This document shows, one piece after another, positions 7,984-16,076 of a stretch of DNA of 64,000 nucleotides. A model generated the notes under the pieces. The model saw nothing but the letters and a program-made list of their open reading frames with translations, was not told the origin of the DNA and made no database searches. Location of the stretch: positions 167,375 through 231,374 of the forward strand of contig NZ_JAAGLU010000015.1 in the NCBI RefSeq assembly GCF_010550245.1. Direction: 5' to 3'. The position numbers were made by a program, and so were the translations under genes. Each line of letters opens with the position of its first letter. The first letter of the stretch is position 1. The stretch is from Streptomyces sp. SID12501 (GTDB taxonomy: Bacteria > Actinomycetota > Actinomycetes > Streptomycetales > Streptomycetaceae).

Positions 7984-9425
7984 CGGACCTGTCCCTCCCG
8001 TACGGCGTCGGTGTCGGCATCGGTGTCGGTGTCGGTGTCGCCTTCGTCGAGGCGGTACTCCTGAGGCTCGGCGTCGTAGGAGTACAGCTCGCCGTAGCGG
8101 CCCCAGTCGGTGGCCGTCTCCAGCTGGCGGGTGACCTGCTCGCTCGTGAAGTGGTGGGCCAGCACGTCGCGGAAGAACCCGGAGCGCAGGGTGCCGTCGG
8201 GGTTCTGGCGCAGGCTGCTGGTGATCAGCCTGACCAGCGGGGCGCCCGATGCCGCCTCGGCGAAGATGGTCTTGGACTTCTGTACGTCGGCGCCGGCGAA
8301 GGCGGCTCCGGTGTCGGTGAGCAGCAGGTCGTCGCCGTGCACAACGGCGAAGCCGAGCAGGTCGAGGGCGTCGACGAGGGGCAGCACGTCGTCGACCTCC
8401 AGGCCGAGATCGTCGACCAGGTCGGCGAGGTCGGCGCGTCCGTCGCGGTGGGCGATCATCTCGGCCAGGCCGGACAGGCCGTCCACGCTCGCGGTGGGCA
8501 GCGGGGTGTTGGCCGGGGTGCGCTTCTCCAGCTCGACGGCGTCCACCGGCTCGGCACGGCCGGGGGTGCGCCCCTCCTTCTGCCGACCGGTCATCGTCCG
8601 GTACACGCGGTCGATCAGGTCCTCGAAGGCGGCCGAATTCCGGTCCCGGGGGCGGTCCAGGCCGACCTCGAAGACCTCGCGGATGGTGCCGTAGGGGCGG
8701 GAGCCGAGGACGACGATCCGGTCGGCCATCAGCACGGCTTCCTCGATGTTGTGCGTGACCAGCACGATCGCCCGGGTCGGGAACTGCCCGGACTCCCACA
8801 GCTCCATCAGCTCGCCGCGCAGGTTCTCGGCCGTGAGCACGTCCAGCGCGGAGAACGGCTCGTCCATCATCAGGACGTCCGGCTCCACGACCAACGCCCG
8901 TGCGAAGCCGACGCGTTGGCGCATGCCGCCGGAGAGCTCCTTGGGGTAGGCGGACTCGAAGCCGTCCAGACCGATCAGGTCGATGGCCTGCCGGGCCGCG
9001 TCCGCCCGTTCGGCGGCGCCGACTCCCTTGGCCTCCAGGCCGAGTTCGACGTTCTGCTGCACGGTCAGCCACGGCAGCAGCGCGAAGGTCTGGAACACCA
9101 TGGCCGTACCCGGGTTGGCGCCGGTCAGCGGGGCGCCCTTGTAGGCGACGGTGCCGGAACTGACCGGCACCAGACCGGCCAGGCAGCGCAGCAGCGTCGA
9201 CTTGCCCGAGCCCGACTTGCCCAGCAGGGCGACGACTTCACCAGCGTGGACCTGGAGGTCGATGCCCGACAGGACGGGCAGCTCGCCGTCGGCGCCCGCG
9301 TAGGACTTGGTCAGGCCGACGGTCTCCAGCAGGACGTCGCCGTCCGCGGAACGGGTCCTGTCGAAGGCCGGGGTGTTGCGGTCGGCGCGCAGGCCACGGA
9401 GGCCGCGCAGGGAGTTCAGCACCAT
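7980..9425 (-). CDS. ABC transporter ATPase with C-terminal AAA-associated domain
   Basis: 481 residues. The N-terminal 270 residues are an ATPase of the nitrate/sulfonate/taurine class: Walker A GKSGSGKST, Q-loop VFQTFALLPW, signature LSGGMRQR, Walker B VLMMDEPF and the H-loop histidine in VTHNIEEA. A further winged-helix-like region follows (AAA-associated C-terminal domain type), ending in an Asp/Thr repeat (DTDTDTDADTD). The ATG at 9425 has GGAG at the right distance. It pairs with the double permease upstream. No solute-binding protein is encoded nearby. Confidence 0.9.
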   Translation of the reverse strand: MVLNSLRGLRGLRADRNTPAFDRTRSADGDVLLETVGLTKSYAGADGELPVLSGIDLQVHAGEVVALLGKSGSGKSTLLRCLAGLVPVSSGTVAYKGAPLTGANPGTAMVFQTFALLPWLTVQQNVELGLEAKGVGAAERADAARQAIDLIGLDGFESAYPKELSGGMRQRVGFARALVVEPDVLMMDEPFSALDVLTAENLRGELMELWESGQFPTRAIVLVTHNIEEAVLMADRIVVLGSRPYGTIREVFEVGLDRPRDRNSAAFEDLIDRVYRTMTGRQKEGRTPGRAEPVDAVELEKRTPANTPLPTASVDGLSGLAEMIAHRDGRADLADLVDDLGLEVDDVLPLVDALDLLGFAVVHGDDLLLTDTGAAFAGADVQKSKTIFAEAASGAPLVRLITSSLRQNPDGTLRSGFFRDVLAHHFTSEQVTRQLETATDWGRYGELYSYDAEPQEYRLDEGDTDTDTDADTDAVREGQVR

Positions 9426-9459
9426 GACGTGCTCCAAGTCGCTTGGAAGACAGGAAAGT

Positions 9460-11226
9460 TCAGAGGGAGTAGCGGGCCTCGGCCAGCCGGTACAGGCGTC
9501 GCCACAGCAGGCGGTTGATGCCGACGACGTACAGGCTCATCACCGCCACTCCGGCGATCAGATGCGGATAGTCGCCGGCCTCCGTGGCCTTGGCGATGTA
9601 CGCGCCCAGCCCCGTCGCGGTGAGGGTGGTGCCGCCGAAGGTGACGATCTCGGAGACGATCGAGGCGTTCCAGGCGCCGCCCGACGCGGTGATGCCGCCG
9701 GTGACGTACGAGGGGAAGATCCCGGGGATGATCAGCCGCTTCCAGCGCTGCCGGCCGTGCACGCCGAGGTCGTCCATCGCCTCGCGCAGGTCGGTCGGGA
9801 TGGCCATGGCGCCGGCGATGGTGTTGAAGAGGATGTACCACTGGGCGCCGAGCGCCATCAGCAGCGTGCCGCCGATGTCGATGGACAGGCCGGTCTTCAG
9901 CAGGAACCAGGTGACCAGCGGGAAGAGGAAGTTGGCCGGGAAGGACGCCAGTACCTGGACGACCGGCTGGGCGATGCGGGTCAGTCGCGGCGAGAAGCCG
10001 ATCTTCACGCCGATCGGCACCCAGACCAGGGTGGCGAGGGTGACCAGCACCATCACTCGGGTGAGGGTGGCGAGGCCCAGCAGCAGCGGTTCACCGAAGA
10101 CCCCGAGGCTGGTCCGGTCGTAGAGGTAGCGCCCCAGGTCGAACAGGCCCCAGAGGATCAGGCCGCCCGCGACGACGGCGAAGGTGATGTCGCCGGCACG
10201 CTGCCGGGACGGGCCGACGGACAGCGGCCGGTCGTCGGTGCCGAGGACGCGCCCCGCCCGGCTCAGCACACGGCCCGCCGGGCGCAGCACACGGCCGAGC
10301 AGCCGCGGCCAGTGCGAGCGCCGCAGGAAGTCCAGGACGTACGAGCGCTGAACCTCGCTCGCCTCGGACTGCTCGTTCTTGAACTTCTCCGCCCACGCCG
10401 TCAGGGGCCGCCAGAACAGGAAGTTCACGCCGATCACCATGACCGCCATGGTGAGGATGGCCCAGCCGACCTTGCCGAGGTCTCCGTCGGTGATCGCGGC
10501 GCCGGCGTAGGAGCCGACGCCCGGCAGCGTGTAGTCCTGGTTGTTGACGCTGATCGCCTCGGAAGCGACGAGGAAGAACCAGCCGCCGCCGAAGCTCATC
10601 ATGCCGTTCCAGACCAGGCCGATCATCCCGGCCGGCACTTCCACCTTCCAGAACCGCATCCACCGGGTGAAGCGGAACGACCGTGACAACTCGTCGAGTT
10701 CGCGCGGCAACGAGGTCAGCGAGTAGTAGAAGCCGAACGTCATGTTCCACGCCTGCGAGGTGAAGATCGCGAAGATCGACGCGCACTCCAGGCCCAGCAT
10801 CGAGCCGGGGAACAGGGCGATGAATCCGGTCACCGCCACCGTCAGGAAGGCCAGGACGGGCACGGACTGGAGAATGTCCAGCGCCGGGATCAGGATCCGC
10901 TCCAGGCGGCGGCTCCTGGCGGCGGCGTAGGCGTAGACGAAGGTGAACAGGACCGACAGGGCCAGCGCGGCGAACATCCGCAGCAGCGAGCGTGCCGCGT
11001 CGTACGGCAGTCGCGAGGGATCGGTGTCGACCTTCACGTTCTCGTGGGTGTTGAAGGCGACGGTGGTCCCGTGGCCCACGCGCAGCACCACGTACAGCAG
11101 CACCAGCACGGCGGCGGCAACCGCCACGTCCACCCAGGAGAACTGGGACAGCCGTGCCACGAAAGGCGTGCGCAGCGCGGTGCCGACGGGCTTGGTGCCC
11201 GTCTCGTTGTCCGTACGGAACGACAT
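9460..11226 (-). CDS. Fused double ABC permease
   Basis: A 588-residue membrane protein made of two binding-protein-dependent permease domains in one chain: residues about 70-290 and 370-585. Each has a cytoplasmic EAA-type loop (ELDELSRSFRFTRWMRFWKV and LREAMDDLGVHGRQRWKRLI). Fusion means one polypeptide replaces the usual pair. GGAGG precedes the ATG at 11226. It heads an operon with the AAA-associated ATPase and mgtC. The substrate is unknown; the ion-related neighbourhood suggests an inorganic ion, but the homologous families move nitrate, sulfonates and similar anions. Confidence 0.9.
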   Translation of the reverse strand: MSFRTDNETGTKPVGTALRTPFVARLSQFSWVDVAVAAAVLVLLYVVLRVGHGTTVAFNTHENVKVDTDPSRLPYDAARSLLRMFAALALSVLFTFVYAYAAARSRRLERILIPALDILQSVPVLAFLTVAVTGFIALFPGSMLGLECASIFAIFTSQAWNMTFGFYYSLTSLPRELDELSRSFRFTRWMRFWKVEVPAGMIGLVWNGMMSFGGGWFFLVASEAISVNNQDYTLPGVGSYAGAAITDGDLGKVGWAILTMAVMVIGVNFLFWRPLTAWAEKFKNEQSEASEVQRSYVLDFLRRSHWPRLLGRVLRPAGRVLSRAGRVLGTDDRPLSVGPSRQRAGDITFAVVAGGLILWGLFDLGRYLYDRTSLGVFGEPLLLGLATLTRVMVLVTLATLVWVPIGVKIGFSPRLTRIAQPVVQVLASFPANFLFPLVTWFLLKTGLSIDIGGTLLMALGAQWYILFNTIAGAMAIPTDLREAMDDLGVHGRQRWKRLIIPGIFPSYVTGGITASGGAWNASIVSEIVTFGGTTLTATGLGAYIAKATEAGDYPHLIAGVAVMSLYVVGINRLLWRRLYRLAEARYSL

Positions 11227-11808
11227 CACGAAGACCTCCACCCACACTCTGGGCACGCTGCCACGACCCGGCCGTGGCGGCAGCGCCGACGGCAGGGCGG
11301 GGCTCACCCGACTGGCATGAGTAAGTCGAAGAAGGGGAAGCGCGCCGCTGCGGCCGTCGCCGCTCGATGCGGCGAGGACCCGCGTCGGCGCGAGAACTCA
11401 GAAGTCAGCGACTGCCCAGGAGGCAGCGCGGACTGGGAGGGTCGGCACCCATGGCTGCCTCCGATCCGTGATGTGACTCCGCCCCGCGGCATGCCCAGCA
11501 CGCACACAGGTTCCGACCTCAGGAGTGTGCCCCTTGTTGCGTCATTACGCAAATACACCTCGGGGCCTCGGGCTTCCGCCCTGCCGGTCCCGGCGTAGGA
11601 GACGCGTCATGAACCGTCGCTCAGACGTCAGGCAAGCGCCAACACCGCGAGCCACCGCCCCCTCGGGGACTTCGATGGGGCCGGGCTTCCCGTCAAGCAT
11701 CCGTCAGCGGGGTGGCCGGTCCCCCGCCACGCGGGCATTGCGTCACTGGAGCGCCCGGCCGATCCGACCGAGCGGCGCACGTCGTCTTCGACTTCGAGGA
11801 GCAGCATC
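11227..11808. other. Intergenic region upstream of the ABC operon
   Basis: 582 bp with no convincing gene. Short frames on both strands have no motif. It contains an operator-like inverted repeat at 11537-11552 and should carry the promoter of the leftward ABC operon and of the rightward SAV_915 gene. Confidence 0.5.
11537..11552. promoter_or_regulatory. Operator-like inverted repeat TTGCGT-N4-ACGCAA
   Basis: A perfect 6-bp inverted repeat with a 4-base spacer lies about 310 bp upstream of the double permease. Its TTGC/GCAA half-sites resemble those at the promoter of the ArsR gene at 6932, so the same regulator could bind both. Confidence 0.45.
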
Positions 11809-12225
11809 GTGTCTGCAGTCGTCCTTCCCGAGGATCCCGAGCCTTCCGAACGCGTCCCGGCCGGACTTCTCTTCGTCCCCGTCCGGTCGGGGCCCCTGGG
11901 CTGTACGGCCCGGTTCTTCCGCACCCCCCTGGGCGGCCGTACGGCCGTCGGCTTCACCTCCGCGGCGAAGCTGACCGCCACGCTGGGCACGGACCAGCCG
12001 AGCATCAGGCTCTCCGAACCCGCACTGCGCGCGCTCGCCGCGCCCCTGGGCATCACCACGCTCACCGTCGACCCGCCCTTCTCCGCCCCCTCGACCGACC
12101 GCACCGCGGCAGCGGTCCGTGAGCGCGAGAACTCCTGGCGCCGCCGGCATCCCCAGCACATCGGCGCCCTGCGGGTGACCGGCGCCGCCGCCGTCGTCGC
12201 GTGTCTGAACCTGCTGATCGGCTGA
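11809..12225 (+). CDS. SAV_915-family protein
   Basis: A 138-residue protein of the streptomycete SAV_915 family, whose function is unknown. The central core (FVPVRSGPLGCTARFFRTPL, then VGFTSAAKLTATLG and LGITTLTVDPPF) resembles SseB-like folds. A hydrophobic segment at the C-terminus (VTGAAAVVACLNLLIG) may act as a tail anchor. The GTG start has GAGGAG upstream. Only 13 bp separate it from the lysA-like gene, so the two were probably an operon before that gene was truncated. Confidence 0.8.
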   Translation: MSAVVLPEDPEPSERVPAGLLFVPVRSGPLGCTARFFRTPLGGRTAVGFTSAAKLTATLGTDQPSIRLSEPALRALAAPLGITTLTVDPPFSAPSTDRTAAAVRERENSWRRRHPQHIGALRVTGAAAVVACLNLLIG

Positions 12226-12238
12226 GGAGGCGCCCGCC

Positions 12239-12565
12239 ATGACCGTTTCCCTTCCCTCCCTCCCGTCATCCCTGCCCTCGGACCCCGAGGAACTGTCCCG
12301 GCTCCTGGGCGCCACCGACGGCCTGTCCGTCTGGCCCCGCTGCACTCGCCTCGAGGCCGACGGGGACGTCTCCGTCGGCGGTGTCTCCCTCGCCGAGGCG
12401 ACAGACCGTTTCGGCACCCCCGTCTACGTCCTCGACGAACAGGAGGTCCGCGACCGCTGCCGCACCTACCGCACGGCGTTCCCCGAGGCAGACATCGTCT
12501 ACTCGGCCAAGACGTTCCTGTGCCGGGCGATGGCCGAAATCTGCAGGGAGCGGCATCGGCAGTGA
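12239..12565 (+). pseudogene. Truncated diaminopimelate/ornithine-type decarboxylase (lysA-like)
   Basis: 108 codons matching the N-terminus of PLP-dependent group III decarboxylases: FGTPVYVLDEQEVRDRC and then VYSAKTFLCRAM, which contains the PLP-binding lysine. The family is about 450 residues, so more than three quarters is missing. Similarity stops at about 12550, exactly where sequence belonging to an excisionase-like gene on the other strand begins. It is best explained by integration or deletion involving a mobile element. Inactive as it stands. Confidence 0.8.
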
Positions 12566-12879
12566 CAGCAGCAGTCCGCTCTCGCTTCCTCTTGCGTGGG
12601 AATACTCCCGTGACCCTGCGACGGTGTATTGGGCGCGTGCTCTTCCGCCGCCTCGTCGAGGGTCAGCAGACGCTGAAGGCCGGCGGTCACCACCCGATAG
12701 GCGTTACCCAGCTTCAGCACCTTGCACGGATACTCGCCCCGTTTCGCCAGACCGTAGCCGGTGCTCCTCCCGAGCGAAAGAATCCTGTTGGCCGTCCGCA
12801 AGCTCACCGTGGGCGGCAAAGCCATCACGTACCTGCGAGTAAGGGCCGCACTCTCAATTGTTCCGGGTTCCTCAGCCAC
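12499..12879 (-). CDS. Excisionase/AlpA-like helix-turn-helix protein
   Basis: 126 residues. Residues about 19-75 (VSLRTANRILSLGRSTGYGLAKRGEYPC, then LGNAYRVVTAGLQRLL) form a MerR-like HTH of the excisionase/AlpA type used by actinomycete integrative plasmids. The GTG start at 12879 has GGGAGGG five bases upstream. The last 15-20 codons read antisense through the lysA fragment, so its natural C-terminus may have been lost at the junction. No integrase or rep gene is adjacent, so this is a leftover of an integrated element. Confidence 0.65.
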   Translation of the reverse strand: MAEEPGTIESAALTRRYVMALPPTVSLRTANRILSLGRSTGYGLAKRGEYPCKVLKLGNAYRVVTAGLQRLLTLDEAAEEHAPNTPSQGHGSIPTQEEARADCCCHCRCRSLQISAIARHRNVLAE

Positions 12880-13341
12880 CGCACCCTCCCAAGGCCGCCG
12901 GGGTCACGTCGAAGCTACTTCCGCCTCCCGGGTTGATATCCAGAGCTACCAACACAAACGAAGAGAATCTCTCCGGCCGGCCGATCCACCCGTATGAGGG
13001 ACCTCAGCAAATAGCGATCTGTCCGCCTTCAAGCGAACTCAGTGGCGACGGCGCGCTGTCCGAGCATTCCCGGCGAGACCCCTCCTGCACCCCGGATGCT
13101 GGTTCGGGCTGCGGAGCAGCCGGCACCGTACGCGCTTCACAGAGCCAGCACGATCCGAACAATGGCTATGTCGAACGGTTCAGCGTCCACGCGGCGGCCC
13201 GACAGCCTCGTGTGCTCGTCTCCCCTGAAATCCTGGCCGGTGTGTCGCTCTACTCCTGAGCGTCACAGGCCCGACGACGCACAGCACGACACGCCACCCG
13301 CCACGGCCGGCGCCGTCCGGCAATGCCCTGGGGCAACGCCG
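12880..13341. other. No gene recognised
   Basis: 462 bp between the excisionase-like gene and the aldolase. Short frames lack ribosome sites and motifs. It may hold the transcription terminator of the leftward pxp/aldolase operon. Confidence 0.4.
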
Positions 13342-14016
13342 CTAGTCCTCGATCACGAGCCCTTTCGACGCGAGAAGCGGCTCGAGACCGCACATCTCGA
13401 TGACCGTCCTGCCCGCCCGGTACGCGGAGATGTAGCCGGCCTCGGCGTCGATCCGCTCCTGTGAGGCGGTGGTCACCGCGGCGGCGTCCTCGCGGCGGAC
13501 GACGACCACGCCGTCGGCGTCGGCCCGCATCACGTCACCGGGGCGGACGAGTACGCCGCCGATGGTGACCGGCTCGCACATGGGTCCGACTGTCTCCTTG
13601 ACCGTGCCCTTGATGGACACACTGCGGGAGAAGACGGGGAATCCCAGGGCGCGCAGGTCCTCGGTGTCCCGGACGCCGGTGTCGGTGATCAGGCCACCGA
13701 GCCCCTTTGCCTGGCAGGCGTTGGCGAGGACGTCTCCGAAGGAGCCCGCCTCCTCGTAGGCGCCGGCGGACACGACGACGACATCCCCCGGGCGGGCGTA
13801 GGCGATGGCGGTCTGCAGCATCAGGTTGTCGCGCGGTGCGCACTGGACCGTGAAGGCGGGGCCGCACAGGGACATGCGGTGGTCGACCGGCTTGATGGCC
13901 GAGTCCAGCGCCCCGAGCCGGCCCTGCGCCTCGTGGATGGTGGCCGAGGAGAAGGCACCCAGCTGCTTCACCAGAGCGGCGTCCGGCCGCTCGAACTTCG
14001 TACTGACGCGGATCAT
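13342..14016 (-). CDS. RraA-fold aldolase, 4-hydroxy-4-methyl-2-oxoglutarate type
   Basis: A 224-residue RraA-fold protein. HMG/CHA aldolases of this family cleave 4-hydroxy-4-methyl-2-oxoglutarate to two pyruvates, and many also decarboxylate oxaloacetate. The active-site loop is present: AGAYEEAGSFGDVLANACQAKGLGGLITDTGVRDTEDL, with the G-D-x(19)-R-D metal/substrate motif that separates enzymes from the RNase regulator RraA. It is the last gene of a seven-gene operon, 9 bp after an aminotransferase that could generate its 2-oxo acid substrate. Confidence 0.82.
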   Translation of the reverse strand: MIRVSTKFERPDAALVKQLGAFSSATIHEAQGRLGALDSAIKPVDHRMSLCGPAFTVQCAPRDNLMLQTAIAYARPGDVVVVSAGAYEEAGSFGDVLANACQAKGLGGLITDTGVRDTEDLRALGFPVFSRSVSIKGTVKETVGPMCEPVTIGGVLVRPGDVMRADADGVVVVRREDAAAVTTASQERIDAEAGYISAYRAGRTVIEMCGLEPLLASKGLVIED

Positions 14017-14025
14017 GACGACCTT

Positions 14026-15273
14026 TCAGGCAGAGAGGGCGGAGGAAGCGGAGGGCGTGGAGGACAGGCCGGCGCAGGCCGTCGCGAAGCGCGCGCATGC
14101 CTCGGTGAGGACGTCCGTCGACGTGGCGAAGGAGATGCGGAAGTAGCCGGGTGCGCCGTACGCGGCTCCGTGGATCACCGCTACCTGTTGGCTGTCGAGC
14201 AGGTAGCGGGCGAAGTCCTCGTCGTTCTGTATCCGGCTTCCCGACGGTGTGAACTGCCCGATGGTGTCCTGGCAGTTCACCAGGAGGTAGAAGCCCCCGT
14301 CGGGGACGGTGCAGCTGAGCCGGGGAACGTCGTTGACGAGCTTCACCATGGCGTCGCGGCGTCCGCGGTAGACGGACACGGTTTCCCGGACGAAGTCCTG
14401 CGGTCCCGTGAGCGCGGCGGCAGCGGCGGCCTGACTCACGGACGAGGGGCAGGAGGACGTCTGGGACTGCAGCGTGTTGATCGCGGTCACCAGGTCCGTC
14501 GGGCCCACGCCGTAACCGATGCGCCAGCCGGTCATCGCGTACGTCTTGGAGACGCCGTTGGTGAGGAACACCCGTTCGGCCAAGCGTGGTTCGACGGCTG
14601 CCAGGGACGGCGCGGCCTCCTCGCGATACCAGATCTCGTCGTAGATCTCGTCGGTGAGGACGCGCACGTGTGGATGGTCCAGCAACACCTGGGCCAGTTC
14701 GTGCAGTTCACCGGTGGTGTAGGCGGATCCCGTCGGGTTGCCGGGGGTGTTGAGGACGACCCAGCGCGTTCGCTCGGTGATCGCCGCCGCGAGCCGCTCC
14801 GGCTTCAGCTTGAAGCCGTCCGCCTCGGGACAGTCGACGATCACCGGGGTGCCGTCGTTCGCGCGGACCATGTCCGGATAGGACACCCAGTACGGGGCGG
14901 GAACGATGACCTCGTCCCCTTCGTCCAGGGTGGCCATCAGGGCGAGGAAGATGACCTGCTTGGCTCCACCGCCGACCGTGATCTGCGCGTCGGTGCACTC
15001 CAGTCCGTGGCGCTCGCGGAGTTTGCCGGCGATCGCGGCGCGCAGCCGCGGGGTGCCGTTCACGGGGGTGTACTTGGTCTCGCCCGCCTCGATGGCTCGG
15101 ATCGCCGCGGCCTTGACGTGGTCGGGGGTGTCGAAGTCGGGCTCGCCCACGGTCAGGTCGAGGATGGTGAGCCCCTGGCTCTTGAGTTCGCGCACCCGCT
15201 GAGCCGCCGCCGTGCTGGGCGAGGGGTTGATACGGCGCACGCGTGCCGCGGTGGCGTCGGTCAGGCCGCTCAT
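14026..15273 (-). CDS. Class I PLP aminotransferase (aspartate aminotransferase type)
   Basis: 415 residues of the aspartate-aminotransferase subclass Ib fold. The PLP lysine is Lys243 in NGVSKTYAMTGWRIGYG; TPGNPTG and the C-terminal substrate-binding arginine region (PGYFRISFA) are intact. It would move an amino group between a glutamate-like amino acid and a 2-oxo acid. Spacing of 5 bp to the SDR gene and 9 bp to the aldolase gene places it inside the operon and suggests that its oxo-acid product feeds the aldolase. Substrate is inferred from context only. Confidence 0.9.
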   Translation of the reverse strand: MSGLTDATAARVRRINPSPSTAAAQRVRELKSQGLTILDLTVGEPDFDTPDHVKAAAIRAIEAGETKYTPVNGTPRLRAAIAGKLRERHGLECTDAQITVGGGAKQVIFLALMATLDEGDEVIVPAPYWVSYPDMVRANDGTPVIVDCPEADGFKLKPERLAAAITERTRWVVLNTPGNPTGSAYTTGELHELAQVLLDHPHVRVLTDEIYDEIWYREEAAPSLAAVEPRLAERVFLTNGVSKTYAMTGWRIGYGVGPTDLVTAINTLQSQTSSCPSSVSQAAAAAALTGPQDFVRETVSVYRGRRDAMVKLVNDVPRLSCTVPDGGFYLLVNCQDTIGQFTPSGSRIQNDEDFARYLLDSQQVAVIHGAAYGAPGYFRISFATSTDVLTEACARFATACAGLSSTPSASSALSA

Positions 15274-15278
15274 CGTGT

Positions 15279-16022
15279 TCAGCCCTCCCGGCGCTCGAAG
15301 TTCAGGCCGCCGGGGACCTGGAAGGTGGGCAGGATCTCGATGTGGCCGATGTTGACGTGCCGGGGCGCGTCGACGGCGAACTCGATGGAGTCGGCGATGT
15401 CCTCGGGCTTGAGGGACTCGTAGCCGTCGTAGAACTGCCGCTGAGCCTCCTCCATGTCACCGAGCAGGCGACCGAAGATCTCCGTCTCCACGCGTCCGGG
15501 GCAGATCTCGGTGACGCGGACCCGGCGGCCGTAGCCGTCGACCCGCAGCTGGCGGGAGAGGGTGTGCACGGCTGCCTTGGTGGCGTGGTAGATGGTGTTG
15601 CCGCCGAAGTTGTAGACGCCGGCGATGGAACTGATGTTGACGATGTGGCCGAGGTCGCGCTCCACCATGCCGGGCATGAGCAGACGCACCAGGTGCAGAA
15701 CGGCCTGGATGTTGACGGCGACCTGCTCGTCGACGGCGAACTCGTCGGCGGTCAGGATGTTGCCGGTGCGCGAGACTCCCGCGTTGTTGACGAGGACGTC
15801 GATCTCCAGGCCGTCCAGGGCGGCGGTGAGCGCCCCGGTGTCGGTGATGTCGACGGCGTGCGGGACGCAGCCGGTGGCGTCGGCGAGGGCGTCGAGCCTT
15901 TCGGCGTTGCGCGCCACCGCGTGAACCTCCAGGCCACGCTTGGCGAGTCGCTCGACGACGACGGCTCCGATGCCGGTGGACGCTCCGGTGACCAGAGCCG
16001 TCCTGTAGTCGGAGATGGGCAT
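15279..16022 (-). CDS. Short-chain dehydrogenase/reductase
   Basis: A 247-residue classical SDR. TGASTGIG at residues about 13-20 binds the dinucleotide, NNAG follows at about 88, and the catalytic triad is completed by Ser (ISSIAG) and the YHATK tyrosine/lysine. The proximal sequence VHAVARNAERL suggests NADP(H), as in YdfG-like 3-hydroxy-acid dehydrogenases. It lies between the permease and aminotransferase genes in the operon. A role in oxidising a hydroxyl or reducing an oxo group of the catabolised compound is plausible. Confidence 0.88.
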   Translation of the reverse strand: MPISDYRTALVTGASTGIGAVVVERLAKRGLEVHAVARNAERLDALADATGCVPHAVDITDTGALTAALDGLEIDVLVNNAGVSRTGNILTADEFAVDEQVAVNIQAVLHLVRLLMPGMVERDLGHIVNISSIAGVYNFGGNTIYHATKAAVHTLSRQLRVDGYGRRVRVTEICPGRVETEIFGRLLGDMEEAQRQFYDGYESLKPEDIADSIEFAVDAPRHVNIGHIEILPTFQVPGGLNFERREG

Positions 16023-16076
16023 GCTGGTGTGCTCCTTGGTGTGGGGGGTGTGCGGGTGCGGGTGCCGAGGGGTCGG

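Noticed and set aside
10091..11245. 384-codon minus-strand frame inside the double permease
   Set aside because: Different phase from the permease, Arg-rich and without membrane segments; the permease frame has clear EAA loops.
11304..11558. 84-codon minus-strand frame beginning in the TTGCGT repeat
   Set aside because: It overlaps an operator-like palindrome, lacks a ribosome site and has no recognisable motif.
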